Shown here piece after piece: positions 1 through 7,009 of a stretch of DNA of 64,000 nt. Both the position numbers and the translations under genes were made by a program. The stretch spans positions 161,123 to 225,122 of the forward strand of contig JAXLYI010000019.1 in assembly GCA_046351555.1 (NCBI GenBank). The letters are read 5' to 3'. The notes under the pieces were generated by a model. It saw nothing but the letters and a program-made list of their open reading frames with translations. It was not told the origin of the DNA and did no database searches. The DNA is from CAISKJ01 sp046351555 (GTDB lineage Bacteria; Myxococcota_A; Polyangia; Polyangiales; Ga0077539). Numbering within the stretch: position 1 is the stretch's first letter; each line of letters opens with the position of its first letter.

Positions 1-309
1 TTCCCCGACGGCCCGCGCTACGACCTCGGGCTCATCGAGCTCGCGCTCACGCCCCTGCTGCTGGCGGTGGTGCTCGTCGTCGCGCGCCGCGACCGCCGCC
101 CCGGGATGATCACCGGCGCGCTCGCGGTGGCGTACCCCTTCATCCGCTTCCCGCTCGATTTCCTCCGCGCCACCGACCTCGGCGTCGAGAGCGACCCGCG
201 GCACTTCGGGCTCACCCCCGCGCAGTGGGCCTGCTTCGGGCTCCTCGCGGTGGGGCTGTGGGTGATCTCGGTCGCGCGCCGCCACGCGCCGCTGCCGGAG
301 CCCGCGTGA
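1..309 (+). CDS. lgt: Prolipoprotein diacylglyceryl transferase, C-terminal part
   Basis: The gene enters the window already open, and 102 codons are visible. Lgt is the inner-membrane enzyme that moves a diacylglyceryl group from phosphatidylglycerol onto the lipobox cysteine of lipoproteins. The visible part holds a membrane segment (about residues 12-26 of the fragment), then the family's late motif RFPLDFLR, then the usual spacer and a last hydrophobic helix (AQWACFGLLAVGLWVI). Several lipoproteins encoded in this window would be substrates. The stop codon overlaps the GTG start of the next gene, so the two are probably translated together. The identification rests on the C-terminal pattern only, because the catalytic part lies outside the window. 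Confidence 0.75.
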   Translation, partial: FPDGPRYDLGLIELALTPLLLAVVLVVARRDRRPGMITGALAVAYPFIRFPLDFLRATDLGVESDPRHFGLTPAQWACFGLLAVGLWVISVARRHAPLPEPA

Positions 310-956
310 GGGCCGTCCACCTCCGCACGCCGCCGCTGCCGCTGCTCGTGCCCGCGGCGACCTTCGACGACTTCTCCTGGTGCCCGAGCGCGGCGCTCGA
401 ATGGCGGCGCCCGCACGACGCGCTCGCGCTCAACGCGCTCGACGACGACCTGCCGCTCCGCATGGCCTTCGTCTTCCGCGCGCCGTGGGACGCGCTGCCG
501 GCCGAGCGCGCGTGGCTCCACACGGGCCGCGACCAGGCGCTCGCGGTGGGCCTCGGCGACGACGACCTCGCGCTCGCCCCCTACGCGCTCGACGACGCCA
601 CCGACCGCCTCTGGGAGCACCGCCGCCCGCCCGGGGAGGTCTTCTGGCTCGCGGCCGACAACGCCAACGCGCTCTACTGGGCGCTGCACGACTGGTCGCA
701 CTTCCACAACCACGGGAGCTTCGACGACCGCCCCGCGACGGAGCTCCAGTGCGACGCCGCGGCGCTCGTGTGGCTGTGGCTCAACCGCGAGGCCGCCGGC
801 GTGACCGACGCGCACTGGGAGGCGTTCCGCGTGGCGGCGCTGGCCAACCACGACGAGCTCCGCGCGAAGGAGCCCGCCACGCGCGCGCCGCCGCCCGACG
901 TGCTCGCCGACGCCGCGCGCCTCCACGCGATCGCAGAGTCTCTCGCGGGCGGCTGA
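306..956 (+). CDS. Hypothetical protein coupled to lgt
   Basis: A 216-residue protein that I do not recognise. The GTG start at 306 overlaps the lgt stop as GTGA, an arrangement used repeatedly in this genome, so I prefer it to an upstream in-frame start inside lgt. There is no signal peptide or membrane segment. A His-rich stretch (LHDWSHFHNHG, about residue 123) and a following ELQCD segment could bind metal, but that is only a guess. The protein is acidic, rich in Ala, Asp and Trp, and predicted to be cytoplasmic. No function is assigned. Confidence 0.7.
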   Translation: MRAVHLRTPPLPLLVPAATFDDFSWCPSAALEWRRPHDALALNALDDDLPLRMAFVFRAPWDALPAERAWLHTGRDQALAVGLGDDDLALAPYALDDATDRLWEHRRPPGEVFWLAADNANALYWALHDWSHFHNHGSFDDRPATELQCDAAALVWLWLNREAAGVTDAHWEAFRVAALANHDELRAKEPATRAPPPDVLADAARLHAIAESLAGG

Positions 957-1082
957 GCCCTCCGTCGGGTGACGCGCGTCGGGCGAGGCGTCGCGCCTCC
1001 ATCCCCCGCTCGCCGGGGCTCGCGGCCTCCATCCCCCGCTCGCCGAGCCTCGCGCGTTTCCCCCTTCCCCCGGCGCAAAGCC

Positions 1083-1533
1083 CACGAGATGCGCAACGGC
1101 TCGCGCGAAAGCGCTCGGGTGCTCGATGTTTCGGGAGATGGGAGTGGGAGCCGAGCGCTGGGTCGCCCGGGGGCTGAAGCCCCGGGCTACACGAGGTGAA
1201 GCCCCGCCGTCGCGGGGCTCCTCGCCTGCGACCCCTTCGCGCGCGATCAGGACGCGCCGGCCCTCGCGCCACGGAACGGCACACCGGCTCCGACGCTGTC
1301 TGCTGCGGAACACGTCCGGCGGCGGGACTCGACGTCGGTGCGTCATCGTCGCGTACCGCGGGTCCCGAGACGAGGAGCCCCGCGAAGGCGGGGCTTCACC
1401 TCGTGTAGCCCGGGGCTTCAGCCCCCGGGCGACCCAGCGCTCGGCGCCCAGTGCCGACGAGCCACAGGCTCCCATCTCCCGAAACATCGAGCACGCGAGC
1501 GCCTTCGCGCGAGCCGTTGCGCATCTTGTGGGA
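1083..1533. repeat. Inner imperfect inverted repeat with REP-like core
   Basis: The left arm (about 1083-1229) and right arm (about 1373-1533) match in opposite orientation with scattered substitutions and an insertion of about 25 bases in the right arm. Both arms contain the self-complementary core CCCGGGGGCTGAAGCCCCGGG followed by CTACACGAGGTGAAGCCCCG, so there are palindromes within the palindrome. The arms have drifted, while the outer arms have not. That suggests different ages, or homogenisation of the outer pair. Confidence 0.75.
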
Positions 1534-1568
1534 AAGCCGCCAGGGGAAGGGGCCATTGGGAACCACTG

Positions 1569-1672
1569 CGACGCCCTGACACCGCGACGCCCTGACGCCA
1601 CGACGCCCTGACGCCACGACGCCCTGACGCCACGACGCCCTGACGCCACGACGCCCTGACGCCGCGACCCGA
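1569..1672. repeat. 16-bp tandem repeat, about 6.5 copies
   Basis: The unit CGACGCCCTGACGCCA starts at 1569, 1585, 1601, 1617, 1633, 1649 and (partial) 1665. The period is exactly 16, so it is not coding. One unit differs slightly (ACACCG in place of ACGCCA). The array lies between the inner repeat and the right arm of the outer repeat. It looks like a variable-number tandem repeat. Confidence 0.85.
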
Positions 1673-1856
1673 TGACGTTACGAGCACCAGAGGCCGGCGC
1701 GTCCCGGTTGCGACAGAGCCCCTTCCCCTGGCGGCTTTGCGCCGGGGGAAGGGGGAAACGCGCGAGGCTCGGCGAGCGGGGGATGGAGGCCGCGAGCCCC
1801 GGCGAGCGGGGGATGGAGGCGCGACGCCTCGCCCGACGCGCGCCCGGCGAGCCCCG

Positions 1857-3038
1857 CTACCGCATCAGCGCCGCGAGCACCACCGCGGCGAGCACGAAGG
1901 CCGCGGTCGCCGCGAACCGCATCACCGTGCGGCGGCGGTTCTCGTCGTGCATCCGCGCGAAGCTCGCGGCGAACTCGCGCTGCGCCTCGAGCGCGACGCG
2001 GGGGTCGGGCGGGCGCGGCGGGTCGACGGGCGCGGCCTTCGGCGGAGGCTCCGGCGGCGGCGAGGAGCGGGCGGGCGGCGGCGGGGTCGGCGTGCTCTGG
2101 CGCCCGTCGGGCGGCGGCGGCCGCGGCGTGCTGATCGTGCGGACGGTGTGCTCGGCGCGCCGCCTCACCTGGCGCGAGAGCTCGTCGCGCAGGCGCGAGG
2201 GCCCTTCGAAGAGCACCCACGCGCGCTGGAGCGGGATCGCGTCGCCGGGCCGCACGCGCCAGTGCGCCGCGGGCACCACGCAGACGAGCCTGCACATCTC
2301 GCAGGTGAGCGTGCGGCGGCCGGCCGGGTCGCCGAGGGCCGTGGTGCAGTCGGGGCAGCGGAAGCGGACGGGGCTCTCGTCGTCGTCGCGCTCGACCGCG
2401 GCCTCGGGGCGATCCTCGCGGTGCGCCGCGGAGAGCACGCCCGCGACGCTGCCGAGCGCGGCGAGGGCCGCGGGCGCGACCCGCGAGCGGAAGCGCGCCG
2501 AGCAGCCCGTGCAGTGGGCGGCGAGCGTGCCCCCGTCGGCGGTGACCGAGAGCGGGGTGTTGCACTCGTCGCAGAGGGGATGCCCCGGCGCGACGCGGAC
2601 GCTCACCGCCGCGCGCCGCACGCCGTCCTCGGTCACGATCTCGTCGCGGCGATCCTCCGAGACGGACTGGAGCACCCCGAAGGCCTTGAAGGGGTTGTCG
2701 GCCGCGATCGAGACGCGCCCGTCGGGGAAGCGCCCTTCAGGGTCGGGCCCCGCGAGGTCGGCCACCGCGTGGGCGTGGTCGAAGGCCCGCCGCAGCCCCC
2801 GGAGCCCGTGCGAGGTGCCGCACCCGGGGCAGGGGACCAGCTCCGCGGCGAAGTCGTCCACCGGCACGTCCACCGCGCACGTCGGGCAGCGGAACCAGCA
2901 CCACACCGACGCCCACACCCGGCCCTCCGGCGGCTCCGGGCGCGCGAGCGTGTTGGCTCCGAGCGGCAGCTCGCAGAGCAAGCACCGCTGGCTTCGCTGG
3001 GGCGCGACCACGCCGCACTGTGGACACAATCTGACCAT
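1857..3038 (-). CDS. Multi zinc-ribbon protein with C-terminal membrane anchor
   Basis: 393 residues. The N-terminus has a CPQC...CLLC pair (residues 5-22), followed by further CxxC pairs (CPTC, CPGC, CDEC, CTGC, CPDC, CEMC) over about 230 residues. It is therefore a string of zinc ribbons. A Pro-rich linker follows, then a short basic stretch and one C-terminal hydrophobic helix (AAFVLAAVVLAALMR). I infer a tail-anchored cytoplasmic protein. Such ribbon strings mediate protein or nucleic-acid binding, but no partner can be named. The ATG at 3038 starts directly before the first ribbon. The gene shares its strand with the phosphoesterase 60 bases upstream. Confidence 0.75.
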   Translation of the reverse strand: MVRLCPQCGVVAPQRSQRCLLCELPLGANTLARPEPPEGRVWASVWCWFRCPTCAVDVPVDDFAAELVPCPGCGTSHGLRGLRRAFDHAHAVADLAGPDPEGRFPDGRVSIAADNPFKAFGVLQSVSEDRRDEIVTEDGVRRAAVSVRVAPGHPLCDECNTPLSVTADGGTLAAHCTGCSARFRSRVAPAALAALGSVAGVLSAAHREDRPEAAVERDDDESPVRFRCPDCTTALGDPAGRRTLTCEMCRLVCVVPAAHWRVRPGDAIPLQRAWVLFEGPSRLRDELSRQVRRRAEHTVRTISTPRPPPPDGRQSTPTPPPPARSSPPPEPPPKAAPVDPPRPPDPRVALEAQREFAASFARMHDENRRRTVMRFAATAAFVLAAVVLAALMR

Positions 3039-3098
3039 TCGCTGCCGTCCGCCCGGAGGGGGTACTGGGCCGGTATGGTGAGCAATCCGTCAACCCCG

Positions 3099-3992
3099 TC
3101 AATCTTCGCGCAGGTGACGGAGGGGAAGGATCTCCACGCCCTCGCGCAGGTCGTTTACCGAGGCGTAGAAGCGACGCGCGAGGTCGAGCCGCAAATACAC
3201 TTTCTCCTTATCATGAAGGCCGAACGACGTAGAAACGCAAATCTGCTCGTCGCCGATCTTTTCGTAACCTTCGGTGACGACGTCGTGCCCGTAGGCGACG
3301 AAGGCGTTGGGGCGTCCGTCGAGGGCGGTGGCGGCGAGGAGGGCCCGGGCCTGCTCGGGGCTGGCGGCGCGGGCCCAGAGGAGCGCGCCGACGGTGCCGA
3401 GCGCGTACATCTGGCCGAGCGGCGAGCGCGCGAAGCCGTCGTAGGTGAGGGATTCGAAAGCCTCGAGGTTGTCTTCGGTGGCGCGCGGGGCGCCGTGGGT
3501 GAAGACGGCCCCGCAGCGGGCGACGGCGAGCAGGGGCCACTCGCGGAGGAAGGCGTGCATGCGCGCCCGCTCGTCGCCGAGCGCGTGGTCGAGCACGGCG
3601 GCTTCGTCGGGGTAGAACTTCGGCACCCGCGGCCCGCCGACGTGGGCGTGCTCGTGGTTGCCCATCAGCCCGAGGGCCCGGTGCTCGCGGGTGAAGCGCT
3701 CGAAGTCGAGCAGGATCTCCCGCGACTCGTCGTGGTAGGGCGTGCCGAGGTGCTCGGGCCAGGCGCCGGGCTCGAGCAGGTCGGGGGAGGGCCCGTGCAC
3801 CATGTCACCGCAAAAGAGCAGGACGGGGCGGTTGCCCGCGCGCTCCTCGGCTTTGTACAGGGCTTTCATTGCCTCGTAGTCGCCGCGGTTGCCCTGGAGG
3901 TCGGTGCAGACCAGCAGCGTCCCCTCATCGGGGAGTCGCGCGGCCTTCCGCCCCCAGGCCCCGGCGCCGAGCGCTCGCTCCGTTGGACTCAC
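3099..3992 (-). CDS. Calcineurin-like metallophosphoesterase
   Basis: 297 residues with a GTG start at 3992. The ordered metal motifs of the superfamily are visible: DLQGN (about residue 31), GDMVHG (about 62), GNHEH (about 111), FTHG and YGHD near the C-terminus. The first motif has Gln where the family normally has the metal-binding His (DxH). The second has His where PPP-type enzymes have Asp (GDxVDRG). So the fold is clear, but metal use or substrate may be unusual. It is probably a cytoplasmic PPP/ApaH-like phosphatase; the substrate is unknown. It is divergent from the kinase gene at 4100, so a kinase/phosphatase pairing is possible but unproven. Confidence 0.8.
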   Translation of the reverse strand: MSPTERALGAGAWGRKAARLPDEGTLLVCTDLQGNRGDYEAMKALYKAEERAGNRPVLLFCGDMVHGPSPDLLEPGAWPEHLGTPYHDESREILLDFERFTREHRALGLMGNHEHAHVGGPRVPKFYPDEAAVLDHALGDERARMHAFLREWPLLAVARCGAVFTHGAPRATEDNLEAFESLTYDGFARSPLGQMYALGTVGALLWARAASPEQARALLAATALDGRPNAFVAYGHDVVTEGYEKIGDEQICVSTSFGLHDKEKVYLRLDLARRFYASVNDLREGVEILPLRHLRED

Positions 3993-4050
3993 GGGGCGGG
4001 AGGGTACGTCGAATCGGGCGCGCGGGGGAGTTGTCGCGGCCCGCGGAAGG

Positions 4051-4080
4051 TTGACACGCGCGCCTCGGTGACCGTAACGA
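4051..4080 (+). promoter_or_regulatory. Candidate sigma-70 promoter of the kinase gene
   Basis: A perfect TTGACA at 4051-4056 is followed 17-18 bases later by GTAACGA. It lies in the 107-bp divergent gap between the phosphoesterase and the kinase, and transcription would start about 13 bases before the ATG. The -10 match is weak. Confidence 0.4.
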
Positions 4081-4099
4081 AGTACCGGCGAATTCCGCG

Positions 4100-5959
4100 A
4101 TGCTGCCGACCCACCTCAAGCCGGGCATGGTGTTCGGCCAGGACTACGAGATCCTGGAGCGACTCGCGTCGGGCGGGATGGGGACGGTGTACGTCGCGCT
4201 CCAGCAGAGCACCGGGAAACGCCGTGCTTTGAAGGTGATGCACGCCCAGTACGAGGGCGACGAGAGCGCGCGGCGGCGCTTCATCCAGGAGGCCAAGGTC
4301 GGGGCGGCGATCGACAGCGACCACATCGTCGAGATGGTGGGCGCGGGCGTCGACGCCGACACCAACAGCCCGTGGATCGCCATGGAGCTCTTGAAGGGCG
4401 CCGACCTCAAGACCGTGATGGCCGAGCGCCGCCGGCTGCCCGCGGGCGAGGTGCTCGAGATCTTCCGGCAGGTGTGCCACGCGCTCGGCCGCGCCCACAA
4501 GATGGGCCTCGTCCACCGCGACCTGAAGCCCGAGAACATCTACCTCGCGGTCGCGCGCCGCGAGGGCGTCGCCTTCACCGCGAAGATCCTCGACTTCGGC
4601 ATCGCCAAGCTCCTGCGCGACAACACCGGCAACAGCACGCAGACGCAGGCGCTCGGCTCGCCGCGCTGGATGTCGCCCGAGCAGGCCGACCGCGGCGGCG
4701 CGATCGCCGCGAGCACGGACGTGTGGGCCCTCGGGCTGATGGCCTTCTACCTCCTCACCGGCGAGGTCTACTGGAAGACGGCGCACCTCGAGGCCCCGAC
4801 GGTGATCGGGCAGATGTGCGAGATCCTGATGGACCCGATCGTGCCGGCCTCCGAGCGCGCGGTGGAGTTCGGGGCCGAAGCCTTCCTCCCGGAGGGCTTC
4901 GACGACTGGTTCGCCCGGTGCGTCTCGCGCGACCAGTCGCAGCGCTACGCCGACGCCGACGAGGCCCTCGCCGGGCTCGAAGAAGTCCTCGGCGACGCGG
5001 AGCCCGTCCCCACCCCCGCGCCGCGCCGCTCGACGCCCGCGCGGGGCGTCTCCGTGCGCCCGCCGGCCCCCGCTGCGCCCGCGGCCCCTGCGAGCCCCGC
5101 CGCGCCCGCCACGCCCTCCGTGCCGGCCCCCCTCCGCGCCCCGACCGCGCCGCGCGGGTACAGCCTGGAGGTCCACCAGCCGAAGGACGACCCCGCGTTC
5201 GCGTTCGACGCGACGGTGGTGGGCGACCCGTCGGCCCCGCGGCCCGTCTCGCTGCCGCCCCCCGACGCGGCCGAGCCCCGGCCCCTGGCGCGCCGTGTCG
5301 GCCCGCTCCTGCTCGCCATCCTCGGCCCGGTGGGCATCGCGGTGGCGGTCTTCATGGGCATCCAGCGCTCGCCCACGGGCGCCGACGCGGGCGGGCCCGA
5401 CGCCGCCGCGCTCAGCGCCGCCGACGTCGCGGCCGCGCCGTCGCCCGACGTCACCGCGCTCGCCCCGGCCCCCGACGTCGCCGAGGACGCCGCGCCCGCC
5501 GCGACCGCGCCCGACGTCGCCCTCGCCCCCTCGCACGACGCCGCCGCGCACGACGCCGCGCCCGCCCGCGACGCGGCCGCGCGAACCGACGCGCGCGCCG
5601 GCCGCCCGCGCGGCGAGGACCCCGACGAGTCCGAGGCGCGCGACGCGGGGACCGCGGGGATCCAGGAGGAGTCGTCGGCGGAGTACATGCGGCGCGTCTC
5701 GGCGCTCATGCGGACGCAGCACCCGGCCTTCCTGCGCTGCTACCAGGAGCACGCGCCGCCGTCGACCGACGCGGTGCGCGTGAGCATCACGTTCCACTAC
5801 TCGATCCGCGCGGACGGGAGCGCGAGCGCGGTCAGCGTGCGCGGCGCGCCCGAGCCGGTGAACGACTGCGTGGCCGACGCGATCCGGGCGCTGCGCTTCC
5901 CGACCCCGGTGGTGGTGACCAGCCCGATCCTCGACGAGCTGCACTTCACGTCGCAGTGA
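4100..5959 (+). CDS. Membrane Ser/Thr protein kinase with AgmX/PglI-like C-terminal domain
   Basis: 619 residues. The kinase domain (about 14-295) has the Gly loop ASGGMGTVY, Lys45 (ALKVM), HRDLKPEN with catalytic Asp141, and DFG at 165, so all key residues are present. A long Pro/Ala linker follows (about 300-395), then one membrane helix (about 402-422). A second Ala/Asp-rich linker follows outside the membrane. The last 90 residues contain the FLRCYQ pattern and a TonB-C-like fold, as in AgmX/PglI C-terminal domains of myxobacteria. I infer cytoplasmic signalling coupled to an envelope domain. An upstream TTGACA motif suggests its own promoter. Confidence 0.9.
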   Translation: MLPTHLKPGMVFGQDYEILERLASGGMGTVYVALQQSTGKRRALKVMHAQYEGDESARRRFIQEAKVGAAIDSDHIVEMVGAGVDADTNSPWIAMELLKGADLKTVMAERRRLPAGEVLEIFRQVCHALGRAHKMGLVHRDLKPENIYLAVARREGVAFTAKILDFGIAKLLRDNTGNSTQTQALGSPRWMSPEQADRGGAIAASTDVWALGLMAFYLLTGEVYWKTAHLEAPTVIGQMCEILMDPIVPASERAVEFGAEAFLPEGFDDWFARCVSRDQSQRYADADEALAGLEEVLGDAEPVPTPAPRRSTPARGVSVRPPAPAAPAAPASPAAPATPSVPAPLRAPTAPRGYSLEVHQPKDDPAFAFDATVVGDPSAPRPVSLPPPDAAEPRPLARRVGPLLLAILGPVGIAVAVFMGIQRSPTGADAGGPDAAALSAADVAAAPSPDVTALAPAPDVAEDAAPAATAPDVALAPSHDAAAHDAAPARDAAARTDARAGRPRGEDPDESEARDAGTAGIQEESSAEYMRRVSALMRTQHPAFLRCYQEHAPPSTDAVRVSITFHYSIRADGSASAVSVRGAPEPVNDCVADAIRALRFPTPVVVTSPILDELHFTSQ

Positions 5960-5993
5960 ATCCACGGCGCGGACGCCCCGTCGCACGACGCGC

Positions 5994-6023
5994 TTGACCC
6001 GCGCGGGCGGATCCCCTGAGGAT
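5994..6023 (+). promoter_or_regulatory. Candidate promoter for the two-repeat secreted protein
   Basis: TTGACC (5994-5999) is spaced 18 bases from GAGGAT (6018-6023), giving a leader of about 33 bases before the ATG at 6063. It sits in the gap after the kinase stop. The -10 element keeps only the A and the final T of the consensus. Confidence 0.35.
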
Positions 6024-6062
6024 GCGCCCGCGCCCCGCGCCCAACCGACGGTCGAACCCACC

Positions 6063-6959
6063 ATGAAGCCCACCATCGCCTCCGCCGCCTTCCTCGCGGC
6101 CTCCCTCGCGGCTCCGCTCGCCGGAGCGCAGGCCATCAACCTCGCCACGGGCTTCATGCCCGACCCGCAGCGCTACGCCGGGCAGTCCGGCGGCCCGGTG
6201 CAGGCCACCTCCGTGCAGTCCGACTGCCGCGGGTGGATCCCCGCCCAGCCGAGCTTCATCCTCCAGACGCAGACGGGCTTCCGCTTCCTCCGCGTCTTCG
6301 CCGAGTCGGGTCAGGACACCACCCTGATGATCCGCGGCGTCTCGCAGACCTGGTGCGCCGACGACAGCTACGGGCAGAACCCCGCGGTCGACCTCCGCAG
6401 CCTCCCGCCCGGCCGCTACGACATCTACGTCGGGAGCTACTCGCAGGGGGCGGTGGCGCCCTACCAGCTCGGGCTCACCGAGCTCTCGAACGTGACCCCT
6501 GGCAGCGGGCGCGTGCAGCCCAACCCCGGCCCCAACCCCGGCGGCGGCGGCGGCTCGCTCGGCAACCTCAACCCGGCGGCGGGCGCGACGGGCCGGCCGC
6601 TCAACGTGCCGCCGGTGCTGCGCCGCCCGGTCTCGGTCAACGGCCGCACCGACGGCGTGTTCGACGTCAGCTCGTCGGTGCGCGGCCAGGGCACCTGCCG
6701 CGGCTGGATGCAGGCGGCGCCGTCGCACCTGATGTCCCTCCGCGCGGGGCAAGACCTCACGGTGTCGGTGCTCTCCGCGGCCGACACGACGCTCGTGATG
6801 CGCCAGCCCGACGGCACCGTGCTCTGCAACGACGACACGAACGGGCTCAACCCGCTGCTCCGGGGCTCCTTCCCCGCCGGCGTCTACCAGATCTGGGTCG
6901 GCACCTACCGGCAGAACGAGAACCGCCCCTACCGCCTCACCGTCACCGGCGGGATGTGA
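6063..6959 (+). CDS. Secreted protein with two PPC-like repeats
   Basis: 298 residues from the ATG at 6063, chosen because it begins a clean signal peptide (MKPTIASAAFLAASLAAPLAGAQA). The mature protein contains two copies of a domain of about 85 residues joined by a Gly/Pro linker. Each copy opens with CRGW and has TTLM/VMR, a C-x-DD segment and a late G-x-Y-x-I-(Y/W)-VG-(S/T)-Y strand. This resembles bacterial pre-peptidase C-terminal (PPC) beta domains. It is presumably exported to the periplasm or surface, and no catalytic domain is present. Each repeat has two cysteines that could form a disulfide. The function is unknown. Confidence 0.75.
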   Translation: MKPTIASAAFLAASLAAPLAGAQAINLATGFMPDPQRYAGQSGGPVQATSVQSDCRGWIPAQPSFILQTQTGFRFLRVFAESGQDTTLMIRGVSQTWCADDSYGQNPAVDLRSLPPGRYDIYVGSYSQGAVAPYQLGLTELSNVTPGSGRVQPNPGPNPGGGGGSLGNLNPAAGATGRPLNVPPVLRRPVSVNGRTDGVFDVSSSVRGQGTCRGWMQAAPSHLMSLRAGQDLTVSVLSAADTTLVMRQPDGTVLCNDDTNGLNPLLRGSFPAGVYQIWVGTYRQNENRPYRLTVTGGM

Positions 6960-7009
6960 GCGCCCCGACGCGCCCGCGGCCGCCGCGGGTGCGTTAGTCT
7001 CCCCCGCGG

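Larger units (their letters stand above)
973..1842. repeat. 110-bp perfect inverted repeat framing a gene-free block
   Basis: The arms are 973-1082 and 1733-1842. By eye they are identical reverse complements over 110 bases. Each arm holds two copies of a sub-repeat beginning CCTCCATCCCCCGCTCGCC. The 650 bases between them contain a second, imperfect inverted repeat and a 16-bp tandem array. No convincing gene lies between 957 and 1856; the long reading frames here are by-products of high GC. The block separates an lgt-linked gene from a convergent zinc-ribbon gene. It could be a non-autonomous repeat family (REP/BIME or MITE-like) or a large extruding palindrome. Confidence 0.85.

Noticed and set aside
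18..1649. Long Arg/Pro/Gly-rich reading frames across 18-1649 and the inverted-repeat block
   Set aside because: They run antisense to lgt and through non-coding repeats with a 16-bp period; composition is that of GC-driven open frames.
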